Source of the DNA: Brachypodius melanocephalos
Taxonomy: Eukaryota > Chordata > Aves > Passeriformes > Pycnonotidae
NCBI GenBank assembly: GCA_013398615.1
Contig: VZSR01000598.1
Span: 4,967,930-5,031,929, forward strand
Direction: 5' to 3'
DNA: 64,000 bases
A program made the translations under genes and the position numbers. The notes under the pieces were generated by a model. The model was not told where the DNA came from, ran no database searches, and worked only from the letters and a program-made list of their open reading frames with translations. This document shows, piece after piece, positions 1 through 9,588 of this stretch (within the stretch, counting starts at the first letter, position 1; each line of letters starts with the position of its first letter).

Positions 1-582
1 GGCCTCCAGTTTTTGGCTTGTGAGGAGCAAAAATGCAGTTTTGGGGCCTGCGGTTGGCTCCCAGGATGAGTGAAGATTAAGGAGCTCAGTGTGCACATTG
101 GCCACCAGCTCATTTGCTCCCTGTTGGACTGCACATTTTGGGGGAAGTGCTTCATAGGTTTCCTCACACAGGGCTTCTGATGAAAAGGGGTTTTAACATA
201 ATTATGTTCTAAATTTAGCATTGGAAGCAAACTCACTGTACTTCTGTAAAAGTTTAGATACAATCTCCAGAAAAGGAGTAAGAAAACTGGTCTGGGAGAG
301 CTGATAAGAGAGAGAAAATCTGTCCCTCTCTAGGTTAGAGAGGGAAAGGTATGAGACCAGCACCTGGAGAGCAAGGCTCAAGCACAGTGAAAATTCATTC
401 ATTCAGCCTAAAGGAACCCATTCATGTGTGTGTCCAACATGAGAAGGGGCTTGTATTGACTTGTGCATTACAGTGCCCTAAAATCCCAGGTGAATTCTTA
501 GCTGTGATCTGCTCCTTGCTCTCATTCAACCCGTGGCAGTGTTTAACTAGAGAAATACTAACAAGCCTCTTTCCCTTCGCAG
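1..582 (+). other. TOR1A: TOR1A last intron (3' part)
   Basis: This stretch precedes the TOR1A terminal exon and ends in a pyrimidine-rich tract and an AG acceptor at 581-582. I see no other exon in it on either strand. The upstream TOR1A exons must lie to the left of the window. An open frame runs through the acceptor from 351, but its first part is intron. Confidence 0.8.
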
Positions 583-833
583 GTGGATTTTGGCACAGCA
601 CGTTGATTGACAGAAACCTCATTGACTACTTCGTTCCTTTCCTGCCTCTGGAATACAAACATGTGAAAATGTGTGTCAGGGTTGAGATTGAGTCGCGTGG
701 CTACACCGTGGATGAAGACATTGTGAGCAGGATAGCCGACGAGATGACCTATTTTCCCAGAGAGGAAAGAATCTATTCAGATAAAGGATGTAAAACTGTG
801 GATGCAAAGCTGGATTACTATTATGACTTCTAA
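583..833 (+). CDS. TOR1A: Torsin-1A, terminal coding exon (gene continues off the left edge)
   Basis: This is the last coding exon of an ER-lumenal AAA+ ATPase of the torsin family. In the family, torsins act in the perinuclear space with the membrane cofactors LAP1 and LULL1. The exon enters in phase 2 after the AG at 581-582 and ends with TAA at 831-833, coding 82 full residues. It opens with GFWHS followed by the torsin signature DRNLIDYFVPFLPLE. It keeps the sensor-II motif GCK near the end and finishes LDYYYDF. The GFWHS start and the YYYD tail are typical of TOR1A rather than TOR1B, whose paralogous exon lies at 5331-5608 in the opposite direction. The acidic pair that carries the recurrent human dystonia deletion reads Asp-Glu here (GAC GAG at 738-743) instead of Glu-Glu. 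ATPase motifs and the signal peptide are encoded outside the window, so the gene's integrity cannot be judged. Confidence 0.93.
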
Positions 834-1950
834 TGCTTTATTGCTACAACCTGCAAAGAAGCAAATTTAATTTAATCACAAAGTGGGGGACCTGAGACAT
901 TTCATTTTTAAGTACTTTTTTAAAGAAAGGAACACTATTTTTAAACTGGTGTGTAAATAAGCAGCAGTGCCTCTGCATTTTTGTCACCAGTCACGGCTCC
1001 CGAGTGCTTCAGCCTTGTGCTGTGAAGGTAAGAAGGAATTGCTTTGGGAATTCCTGGATCTGGGAGGGCTCAAGACTCCTTGAATCATGTGTCGATCATC
1101 AGAACCCTTTGGCAGACTCTTGACAGGTAGAGAAGGACTGAGACTGTGACCTAAATTGATTTTGCTCTGATGTTGATGATCTCTAGACAATACTGAGAAT
1201 TTTAATCAAAGTTCTTGTGTCTCTGAAAGCCTTCATTGGTCCTGTGTGGGAATATGCATTAAAAATAGAACATGTGTCTTTTTGCCTTCAACAGCTTGGG
1301 CCCAGTAAAGATAAGGGGGGTTTCTGGAATTAAAAAATCTGGGCTCTTCTATCCAACATCATACATTGCCATTATCTTTTTCAAAACCGAGGTATAATTT
1401 AGTCTCCTATGTTTCAAACCAAGAATATAAAACTCTCTATTGTAAATAGTGTTCAGAGAGCAGACTTAGTATTACAAAGAAGTGAGTTAAAATCCTTGAA
1501 TGCCACACTGGTGTACTCAGTTCCTATTTTAGGTTAGTTTTTATGTATAAAGTTGCCCACAGCAGGCTCTCCCAGGAGTGATCTCAGGAGGGAGAACGGT
1601 GCTCTGGGAGTGGTGAGTCAGCTTAATGGAAAGGCTGCAACGTCATGGGAAATGTGTACAGATTAAATTTTACACCATGGAAATTGAAAAGATGTTTCTC
1701 TTCTTCACTTACATGTTGAATTCAGAGGTCAGCTTGCAGGGGTTTCTCTTTTTCATCTTCTCACCATACTGTGTGTCTCTGAGGCAGGGATGGAGGCAGA
1801 TCTAAAGATCATTTGAAAAAAAAAATCACCCATAAAATGGGTCCACTGAAGTGACTGTGAAGGGTGTCAGACTTGTTCCTGAATGTGAGCACTGCAAAGG
1901 CTTTTTTCATTCCAGTTGCTGTTCAAAATAAACTTTTCTCGTCAGAAATG
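834..1950 (+). other. TOR1A: TOR1A 3' untranslated region (probable)
   Basis: The sequence after the TOR1A stop has no coding exon. A canonical AATAAA lies at 1927-1932, giving a likely transcript end near 1950. A second AATAAA at 2224-2229 could serve a longer form. The boundary is inferred from these signals only. Confidence 0.55.
1927..1932 (+). terminator. Candidate TOR1A polyadenylation signal
   Basis: AATAAA on the + strand about 1.1 kb after the TOR1A stop codon, followed by a T-rich stretch. An alternative AATAAA lies at 2224-2229. Confidence 0.45.
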
Positions 1951-3540
1951 TATTCCTTAGCTACCTTCTGGTGTTCTTTACATTCAGTGACTCGATATTA
2001 ATTTTGCACAAATTTACTCCATGTTGAGGAAGAGCACACTGCATTCCTGGCTGTTCAAGCTGTGCTTCTGCAGTTCAAAGGGCAGACACAGGAGGAGATG
2101 TGACACTTTGAGATCTGGTGAAACAAATCAAGTGTGGAATAGAAACTGCACTTCTGGACTGTTTATACTAATTACAGTTGTGTGTTTTTTGAAGAGGCAG
2201 ACTTCCTAGATGCATGTGTGCTCAATAAAGATGAGCTTGTCTTGTACAGACCAGTTAAAACTCTGCTGCTCATCTCCTCCTCCCACTGTGGTACCACTGC
2301 CTGAACACTGCAAGCTCTCTTTGAAGCCACCCACGTTTTCAGTGGCAGCATCTTGGAGTTTTCTCTGCAAGGGAAAAAAAAAGGCTCCAACTGCATGTTT
2401 TGAAGGTGAATGATAAGCAAATTATGAATCCTACTATTTGTCAGCAAATGAGTGCTTTGAACTCAGGTATTACCCATTTCTTTGACTTCCTGATTATAGC
2501 AAATAACTGGCTAATGGGAAAAAGCAGATGTAATGATGATAAACTTGTACTAGGGTCTGGTACCAAGGGAATCAGTACAACCAAGCTGTCTTGTGGCTCT
2601 TCCAGAACTATCTTAGTTCTACTTTGTGTGCCAGTGCAACATCAATACCAGCATTTGATATACAGTGGTAGCCAGTATTTCATTGTATCACAGCCCTGAA
2701 TGCCCCAGGGTAGATGGAAGCTTGCGCTGGAGAGCAGGAATGATGTGGAAAAGGTGGAGACTGCCTCTCACCTTTTAACCTCTCTTCTGTTCTGCAGACC
2801 TGGCCAGGAGCAGCTCCATCTGGGTAAAAGACAGAGCTGTGCCTGAAATCACTCCCCAATCTGATCCTTCTGATCCTGTTGTTATTCCTCTCCTGTATGG
2901 TTTCAGAACTAAAGTCCTCACTCTTTCTTGCTGTGACTGGGTAACTTTAGCCATTATTCTATTTAATAGGACATTTAAGACTGGATCAGACAACTTAAAG
3001 GAAAATGTCATGGGGGAAAGGTCTGCTACCCAGAGAAACAGTCCATTGGCCAGATGAGAGGAGCTGAGCAGTCCCAAGAGTGAATTTTGTCCTTACTAGA
3101 GTCCAGGACAAGCAGCCGCTGCTTTAGTTCAGCTTTCTGCAGGGACTGTTCTGAGATCTCCCACTGTGCTCATAAAAGTATAGGCCATGGTTTAAATCCA
3201 CTGAAAGAGGAAGTGCTGCTGTCCTGCCAGCCAGAGGCAGCTTGGCCACAGAGCCTGGTGTGCCCAGGGAAGGACACGCAGCTGAGCTGTCACATGAGTG
3301 ACAAAGTCCAAGTGAACAGCAGAGCCTGTGATTCCCAGGCAGCTCCCTGACATTTCCTGGTGCATCCTTAGAGCACAACAGGTGGTTGACAACTGACCCT
3401 TCAGTGAGGTGTGAGCTGCTGCCAACAGCTTCCCCACACTTTTAAAGAAAGTGTAACAGTGCAGTGCAGCTGGTTGCAAACTGCATAAACTAGTACTTTC
3501 CTATATCTGAAAATGATTAACCAACACAGAAGAAGTAACT
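1951..3540. other. Intergenic gap between convergent TOR1A and TOR1B
   Basis: No gene, RNA or repeat that I recognise. Open frames here are short and overlap on both strands, as expected by chance. The interval lies between the likely poly(A) sites of two convergent genes. Confidence 0.5.
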
Positions 3541-4545
3541 TAGGTTTTATTGCAATAGCAGTATGGTAGTATTTAGTGTTTTGATATAGCACAAATATTT
3601 TGTTTTTGGAGTAAGTGAAACTGGATGCAGCATATACAACTATGAATAAATCAGTTAATAGACAAAACATCACACTGAAAAGTGACAGTCCAATGTCCCA
3701 AGGTTAATGGCTTGCTAGTGTTTGGCGCTGGAGATTGCATCACTGAACAGTTTGCCAACGTTTGACAAACACCAGTGGGGCTGTAAAAGGCAATCGACAC
3801 TTTTCATTTAGAGCTTAACCTGAGCGCTAAACTCTCTGTTGTATTTGAATTAACATAATTGTAATGAGACCTATAATTTAGCATCACCTCTTCAAGGAGG
3901 TTTAAGAACAAATGAGGGAATAGATGATGCAGCACAAAAACAGCCCCCATCTCTTGTACCAATTTAAAACCACAGTACAATCAACAAAGTGAAAGGCACT
4001 TCTGTCTTGCATTACAACATTCAATACACAAGTGATGGGAGACTAAGAGTTAAAGCTTGCAACAGCGTTTAAAACCCAGCCTCCCCACTGGGTGAAGGTT
4101 AAATTGATCTGTCCCAGCTTCTTAACTCATCACTCACCCTTTAACACATGCATTCTTTAATGTTAAAAGCTACTAGAAAACATACGTAACTAGTGAGGTA
4201 TAGCATTGTTACTGTTGCTTACACTTCAGCATAAAAATACACTATTAAAAATAATTTCTTCCATTCAAGTGTCTTCCAAGCAAGGTGAGAGTAGCATTAT
4301 CCACACCTCGACCATTAGGAGCAGCAGGGAGGGACTACTAAAGACCTTACAGACTTCAGGCCCAGGAGCCCACACACAGATTAACCTGACAAACTGCAAC
4401 AGTCAAATTCTCATGAGAGATTTTTCTGCTTAAGTACCGAAGACTGGCCTCCTATGTTGGAACAAATTTTTCAGATGGGTCCCTCAGTTCAAGAAGACCT
4501 GGAGTCACAAGTTTACTTAGTCCCTTTAAAGAATACTTTTAACAA

Positions 4546-4551
4546 TTTATT
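4546..4551 (-). terminator. Candidate TOR1B polyadenylation signal
   Basis: AATAAA on the - strand, about 785 nt past the TOR1B stop codon. It is the first canonical signal downstream. Confidence 0.4.
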
Positions 4552-5035
4552 TTTCCCCAAGGAAACATGGGACAAGCTCTTACTTCCTCTTCCCCTGCCC
4601 TCTCTCTATTATTTTGTAACAAACAGACTTCTAGGAGCTCATAATGACTTCTCATATTACTGTACTAGGAGATGTAGGATGATGCCCAGCCGAAGCACAG
4701 GAAGATTTCTACCACATCATCCTCTTACTGCAATGCACCAAGGAGTTCACCCTTGCAGATGTGGTCATAGTTCAGAATACAGCACACATCCCTCCATTTC
4801 ACTATGAATATGAACAGGATCATGTACATGGACGGGAATATGAAAAATTCCTCTGTTTTCCTTTGTTCCAATCTAGTTTATGTGGAAAGAGGAATTAAAT
4901 ACTTAATAATCCCAGCACTCTGGAAGAATAAAGGAAAGGCTGTATCCAGTGCTGTGTGTTACACTGTAAATTCTCTATAGATAAAACGAAAGGGGGCAAC
5001 ACTGGGGTACCAACCAGTTCAGAGATGAACAGCGC

Positions 5036-5140
5036 TTAAAAGCCAGGCTGGATGGGACTATGAGTGACCTGATTCAGTGGAAAGTGTCCCTGCCCATGGC
5101 AGAGGATGGCACTAGATGATCTCTAAGTCCCAATTCTCTG
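5036..5140 (+). repeat. CR1 LINE fragment (3' end)
   Basis: The + strand shows the usual diverged CR1 3' wording: an AGCCAGGCTGGATGGG block, then a TGGCACTAGATGATCT block, then CCCAATTCT. An A-rich, low-complexity tract follows to about 5200. It lies in the TOR1B 3'UTR in antisense to that gene. Confidence 0.65.
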
Positions 5141-5330
5141 TTAAGTTTAAAAAAAAAAACAAAAACCCAAACAAACAAAAAAAAACCCCAAAACCAAACA
5201 TACAAGCTACAAACCCCATACAGCTCACTCTGGTATTTTCGCCATACTCCCTGCAACAGTAAAAAAGTGTAAGTGCAAATACACAGACTTCCAAAAGCTC
5301 TGAAAGTGCTTTGGAGACTCTAAGTAGAAA

Positions 5331-5608
5331 TCAACCCCTGGCTTTTGTCTCTCTCATCACAAGGTCTTCGTGAATATCCAACTTGGCCTGTACAGTCTTG
5401 CAGCCTTTATCAGAGTAGATCTTCTCCTCCTTGGGGAAATAGGTCATCTCATCAGCCACTGCCTGAACAATCTTCTCATCCACGGCATAGCCACGGGCTG
5501 TCATTTCAGCCCTGACACACATCTTCACGTGCCTTTGCTCCAGGGGCAGGAAAGGGACAAAGTAGTCAATAAGGTTTCTGTCAATGATGCTGCTGTGCCA
5601 TAGCCCAC
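5331..5608 (-). CDS. TOR1B: TOR1B exon 5: C-terminal exon
   Basis: Codes residues 251-342 and the TGA stop at 5331-5333. It holds DRNLIDYFVPFLPLE, DEMTYFPKEEKIYSDKGCKT and a tail after LD reading IHEDLVMRETKARG. The tail is longer than that of the paralogous TOR1A exon at 583-833. Confidence 0.94.
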
Positions 5609-8544
5609 CTGGATAAATTGGGGGGAGGAAAAAAAAATCATAAAAAGGAGTTTCTCTAAACGTGATCCTGCATATGACAGGATCCACACGCCAGGCTGAA
5701 TTCACAGAGCAGTTTGTCTCAGCCACTGAGGAATGAATTTCCCATTTTAGGGGCAAAGTGACTTACTATTCTTGTTGTTGAAGACTCCTACAGAGAGCAA
5801 GGGCTCCAGGTCTTTCAGCTGAATATCTTCCCTGCGCTTTCCACTTGACCAGAAGTCAAAAGCTGCTTTGTTAATTAAATCACCACCTGCATTGCTGATC
5901 ATAAAAGAAAAATGTATAGTGGTCAAATACAGACATAACTAAACCAAATTTTCTTTTGCAGCCTGTTACATGCATTGCTAATCTCTTTGATATCAAACAA
6001 AAAATAAATAAGAGTCGTGTAAGCCAAAATTTAGGGAAAGGGTCTAGTTTTTTAAGTAGCCATCATTGTGTGGTGGGTTGCCCCAGCCAGCAGCCAAGCA
6101 TCTACACAGCCACTTGCTTACTCCCTCCTGCCTCTGTGGGATGGAAAGAGAAAATAGGAAGAAGTCTGACGACTTGTGGGTCAAGATAAAGATAATTTAA
6201 TAGGAGGAGAAAAAGGAGGAGAAAAAAACCCCAAGGAGGACCAAGGAAATCACTCACCACCCTCACAGTCAGACCAATGCCCAGGCAAATGCTGAAGAAC
6301 CAACACATTAAAGATGAAACCCCACTTTCTTCTCCACCCTGTTTTTATTGCTGACCATGCATGCCACAGTATTAAATATCTTCCTGGGCAGTGCAGGTCA
6401 GCTGTGCCAGCTGTGTCCCCTCCCATCCTCCTGCCCACCCCAGCCTACTGTGGGAAAAGCCTTGAAGCTTTGCAAACATCATCCGGAAACAGGCAAAACA
6501 TTGGTGTGTTATCAACACTCTCATAGCCACAAATCCAAAACAGCACCAAACCAGCTGCTCTGAAGATATTTCACTCCATGCCAGCAAGGTCCAGTACTTG
6601 GCGCACCCATCCCAAAATGTGAACTCTTTTATGTCCTGTGCTGTAGGCCAGTTTCATGAGCTCTGCATGCTGCAGTGGCCATGCACAGCATCAGACCTGC
6701 TCCACTACAGCCACAGGCATGAGCTCAGAGTGCTTCCCACCGTCTTTGCACAGAGAACCCTCCCTCCAGAGCTTTTTTATTTCTGCTGTTCTTTGAATGA
6801 GGTCCCCAAGAAACATTATTATCATCATAAATAAACATTCAGTATCTCAAAATGACAGAAATTGTTGCCACAGACCTGAGGAATATGAAGATGGCTTTCC
6901 TGTAGGACACCCCATCAACCTCCTCATAATAGTCTAAGAAGGGCTTGATGGCATCAATGACACCTGGATGCATTTTGTCCATCTCATCAAAAATGAAGAC
7001 AGAGGAGGGACAGGCACTGACATTGCCTCGAATCCAGTTCTGCAGCTGCTCCTGGAACGAGAGGTTGAAAGCCATTGAAAAACAAGGTCTTTACTGCAGG
7101 ATTCTTCTATGTGACAATTTCTGGGGACACACTGTCAAATCTCAGTATCCCACACTCACTGGCTGGTGAATGAAAGAGGAAAAAACAAGATAATGGAACC
7201 ACTCAACACATGCAGACCAATGTCCAGCCAGAGCTAGAGCAACAATCACCTTGGAAACCAATGCCCCCTATTTTTTCCTTCTTCAACCCCTGTTTCTATG
7301 GCTGAGTATGTGGTGTGGAATATCCTTTTTGGTCAATGAGAGTCAGCTGTCCAGGCTGTGCCCCTCCTCATCTCTCGCCCACCTCAGCCTGCTCAATATG
7401 AGTGGGAAAAACTAGCAAGCTTTGAAGCTACACAAGCACTATTGTAACAGCCAAAACACCACTGTGTTCTCAACATTATCAACGCTGTTTCAGCCATAAA
7501 TGCAAAACGTGGCCCCTTGGGGGCTGTGGAGAAGGCTCCTTCCATCCCAGACAGCCAGGATAATGTAAATGAACAACAAATTCCTTGCAGGGAGCACGGG
7601 AATCAGCAGATGGCATCAGTGAGAGGATAGCGCTAGGAAATGGAAACTATCTCGGTTTTGATTTCTCGACTTTTTGGTGCCTTTTACTTTATGCATGAAT
7701 CTCCCCTCCCGCCTCTCCTAAGCATCAACCTTGGAACACCCAGCTGCAAACCTCCAGCTGTCAGGAACATGAATCAGAATATTCTGAGTTGGAAGGTACC
7801 CACAAGCATCATCGAGTCCAATTTTTAAGTGAATGGCCCACAGAGGGATCGAACTCACATCCTTGGCATTATCAGCATCATGCTCCAATCAACTGAGCTC
7901 ATCCCAGTGGGAACGTGCAGGAGAATGTGCAGGGTTTAGGGACCGACTGGGGGTAACGGGGCCACCTCCTGCCCCTCCTCACCTTGTAGAGCTTGACTTG
8001 GTCGTGATGGGGGAAGTGCAGGGTGGCCAGGAAGAGATGGACGAACTTGCTGCGCAGGCCGGCGGGGTGGACCTGCTCCGCCAGGATCTGGCTGAGGAAG
8101 TTCTTGCCGGTGCCGGCCCAGCCGTGCAGCGACAGCATCAGCGGCTTCTTGGGGCTGGGGTTGTTGCTGAATCCCAGCACCGCCTTCAGCACCACGTCCT
8201 TGGCCAGGTGCTGCCCGAAGAGCCTGTTGTCCAGCTGCGCCTTCAGCGCTGCGGGGAGAGGGACAGCTCAGCACCGCCGGTCACCGCGCACGCCCCGGGC
8301 CGCGCTGCTCAGTGACCGGCCCGAGCTCGGGGGCAGCCCGGCCGCCCCCCGCCCCCGCCGTACCGGTGGCGTTGAGACGCTGCCCGGCGCGGGGGCAGCA
8401 CTCCACGTAGTTGCAGTAGAACCTGGGGTGGGACAGGTAGCCGGTGAGCGCCGAGGCCACGCCGATGGCCAGGCCCACGCTGAGCGGCTCCAGCGCCGCC
8501 AGCCCCGGCAGCAGCGCCCAGAGCAGCGGCACCGACCGCGCCAT
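5331..8544 (-). CDS. TOR1B: Torsin-1B, complete five-exon coding region (342 aa)
   Basis: Coding exons on the - strand are 8364-8544, 7983-8248, 6876-7051, 5767-5894 and 5331-5608. Their lengths (181, 266, 176, 128, 278) sum to 1029 nt, and every junction is GT-AG with closing phase. The product is an ER-lumenal AAA+ ATPase. Residues 1-17 form a signal peptide, followed by a hydrophobic membrane-anchoring segment (about 21-37). The Walker A-like motif GWAGTGKN, with the torsin-specific Asn, is at 103-110. Walker B FIFDEMDK is at 168-175, sensor I SNAGG at 208-212, and sensor II GCK at 319-321. GLWHS at 252-256 and KTVQ near the end favour TOR1B over TOR1A. I chose the ATG at 8542-8544 because it gives a normal signal peptide; an in-frame ATG further upstream would add over 30 Ala/Gly-rich residues. 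The C-terminus is nine residues longer than the TOR1A exon next door. A possible alternative first exon lies at 9589-9775. Confidence 0.95.
5767..5894 (-). CDS. TOR1B: TOR1B exon 4: sensor I exon
   Basis: Codes residues 208-250 plus flanking partial codons. It holds SNAGGDLIN, FDFWSSGKRRED and LLSVGVFNNKN. The donor is A|GTAAGT at 5766, which joins to the GTGGGCTATGG start of exon 5 to make Ser-Gly-Leu-Trp. Confidence 0.94.
6069..6593 (-). mobile_element. Solo LTR (ERVL-like) in TOR1B intron 3
   Basis: On the - strand the element starts near 6593 with TGGACCTTGCTGGCATGG. It passes through a TTTTGGATTTGTG block and a GTGTTGATAACACA block, the GGGGACACAGCTGG block, an ATTAAATTATCTTTATCT segment and an ACCCACAAG block, and ends CCCACCACA. 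I recognise this order from a common avian ERVL-type LTR. No internal genes and no clear target duplication are visible. Confidence 0.65.
6876..7051 (-). CDS. TOR1B: TOR1B exon 3: Walker B exon
   Basis: Codes residues 150-207 plus two bases. It holds QLQNWIRGNVSAC, the Walker B FIFDEMDKMHPG, and AIKPFLDYYEEVDGVSYRKA. Its 176-nt length equals the exon length I know for mammalian torsins. Confidence 0.95.
7165..7558 (-). mobile_element. Truncated solo LTR, same family as 6069-6593, in TOR1B intron 2
   Basis: On the - strand the same landmarks appear in order: CTGGGATGGA, a TTTTGCATTTATGGCTG block, an AACGTTGATAATG-like block with AACACA, GGGGCACAGCCTGGACAGC, GGATATTCCACACC and a CATTATCTTG block. 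The end seen in the other copy (ACCCACAAG...CCACCACA) is missing, so this copy is 3'-truncated. Confidence 0.6.
7771..7908 (-). mobile_element. tRNA-Ile-derived SINE with CR1-like tail (TguSINE1 type)
   Basis: Read on the - strand, the head (about 7908 to 7845) follows tRNA-Ile(AAT) wording: GAGCTCAGTTG as A box, a GCTGATAATGCCAAGG anticodon-arm region, and GAGTTCGATCC as B box. The body then runs through TTGGACTCGATGAT and CTTCCAACTCAGAATATTCTG, a CR1-type 3' end. The element lies in TOR1B intron 2 in gene orientation. It is a retroposon, not a functional tRNA gene. Confidence 0.8.
7983..8248 (-). CDS. TOR1B: TOR1B exon 2: Walker A exon
   Basis: Codes residues 61-149. It holds LFGQHLA, the PKKPL block, LSLHGWAGTGKNF with the nucleotide-binding loop, and HLFLATLHFPH. 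The acceptor is CCCGCAG at 8249 and the donor follows AAG at 7983. Phase 1 entry would also accept the alternative exon at 9589-9775. Confidence 0.95.
8364..8544 (-). CDS. TOR1B: TOR1B exon 1 (coding part): signal peptide and hydrophobic segment
   Basis: Codes residues 1-60 plus one base. It contains MARSV, a leucine-rich leader, then LEPLSVGLAIGVASALTGY, a Cys cluster ending VECC, and an N-glycosylation sequon NAT at the end. The donor is G|GTACGG. It lies in a CpG-rich promoter region. Confidence 0.92.
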
Positions 8545-8714
8545 GGCGGCCCCGAGCGCGCGCGCCGCGCCCACCGCGCCTGCGCCCCCGCGCGCTCCCG
8601 CCCCATGAGGGGCCGCCGCCGCCGCCATCTTTGTGCCGGGCAAAGGGACGGGCAGGGCGGAGATCCCGAATCCCGGGAAGGGGAGGATGGAAAAAGGAAC
8701 AGCAGCGCGTCACC
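8545..8714 (-). promoter_or_regulatory. TOR1B: TOR1B CpG-rich promoter / 5'UTR region
   Basis: Sequence upstream of the TOR1B start is very GC- and CpG-rich and continues the CpG island over exon 1 (about 8270-8720). A YY1-type motif, AAGATGGCGGC, reads on the - strand around 8622-8634. No TATA box is apparent. The transcription start cannot be placed from sequence alone. Confidence 0.6.
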
Positions 8715-9055
8715 TGCTTACCAAATCCGCCGGGGAAATTAACCACCCCCAATACCGGCTTTTTAGTGTTAGCGAGGAAGGCGTTACTTTATTCTGGCCA
8801 GGCCCATCAAATTGCAGCCTCCACACAGACACAAAGTTTTTTCAATCATTTATACCTTTTCAACAAGCAAAGAAATTATTGCTCATCGGTTCTAAATTAC
8901 ATAATTTTCTTTCATTAGTTACTATTCTACCCTCTATTGGTTACTGATTTCTCGCTTTTTGTGCTAATTAGTCCATAATTTTAGTCTTTTTAGTATCTTT
9001 TTCCTGTGGCAGGGACTTCACAATACAGAAACTGCGTCCTTACTAGTGTCCTACA
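8715..9055 (-). mobile_element. Solo LTR immediately upstream of the TOR1B promoter
   Basis: On the - strand there is a TATA-type box (GGTATAAATG, about 8850-8860) and AATAAA at 8788-8793. A U5-like block follows with CTCGCTAACACTAAAAAGCC and TTTCCCCGGCGGATTT. An AT-rich U3 lies upstream. This order is that of an ERV LTR in the same orientation as TOR1B. The exact ends are uncertain; TGTAGGAC near 9055 and GTAAGCA near 8715 are my best guesses. Confidence 0.55.
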
Positions 9056-9164
9056 AAATGGTTTTTACAAAATGTCCTTGTGGTCCATAATTTCTCCATT
9101 CCAGGTGTTCAACCTCAAGAATACATATTTCTGTCTCAGGCTTTGTTCATTGAGACATATCAGA

Positions 9165-9312
9165 GTTAATTTATCAAAATGCAAAGTTTCAGTAGTTTTC
9201 CCAGGTTGTGTTCCCTGCCTGTTGATTCGTGACCTTGGCAGCACCGGGAAGAGCCTGATCCACCTTCTTGGCACGCCTGCTTTAGATATTTATACACATT
9301 GATGCGGTCTAT
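9165..9312 (-). repeat. Diverged CR1 LINE fragment
   Basis: On the - strand the wording GTATAAATATCTAAAGCAGG, then AAGAAGGTGGATCAGGCTC, then TTCCCGGTGCTGCC resembles the CR1 segment normally read as 'TATAAATACCTGAAGGGAGG...GAGCCAGGCTCTT...GTGGTGCCC'. The surrounding open frame is therefore not a gene. Confidence 0.5.
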
Positions 9313-9588
9313 CAATGGCATTTGCCACGTTGATGGTGCCATAAACCAGCGCAGACCATTTCTGCCAATATAAACCAAGAAATCAGCAAGGAAAATGCCC
9401 CGGTACTGCTCAGAGAAGCAGAGTACGCAACTTCTTGCGGGATAAGGAATATTAGGTTAGTGCGGCCTCTGCCTCGTAGAGCCACTGTGGGTGAAAACCC
9501 CTATCCTCCACAGCCCCACCAAAGGAAGCTCTCACCACCCTGGGAAGGAACACCAGCTTGGCCCCACCTGCCCTTGCCACTGCCTTAC

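Larger units (their letters stand above)
3541..5330 (-). other. TOR1B: TOR1B 3' untranslated region (probable, several possible ends)
   Basis: On the - strand, sequence after the TOR1B stop (5331-5333) is AT-rich and non-coding. AATAAA signals read on the - strand lie at 4546-4551 and 3546-3551, and an ATTAAA lies near 4156. The nearest would give a 3'UTR of about 0.8 kb and the farthest about 1.8 kb. A CR1 fragment and an A-rich tract (about 5150-5200 on the + strand) lie inside it. Confidence 0.45.

Noticed and set aside
3750..3770. Small inverted repeat (GTTTGCCAA / TTGACAAAC)
   Set aside because: A short imperfect hairpin with one mismatch, expected by chance. No RNA family fits.
7845..7908. 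Apparent tRNA-Ile gene on the - strand
   Set aside because: It has A and B boxes but a degenerate acceptor end, and runs straight into a CR1-like tail. It is the head of a SINE.
8023..8742. 239-codon + strand frame over TOR1B exons 1-2
   Set aside because: Antisense shadow of TOR1B in a CpG island, low complexity and Arg/Ala/Gly-rich.
9166..9378. 70-codon - strand frame between TOR1B and the extra torsin exon
   Set aside because: The sequence matches CR1 wording, so it is repeat-derived rather than torsin exon 2.
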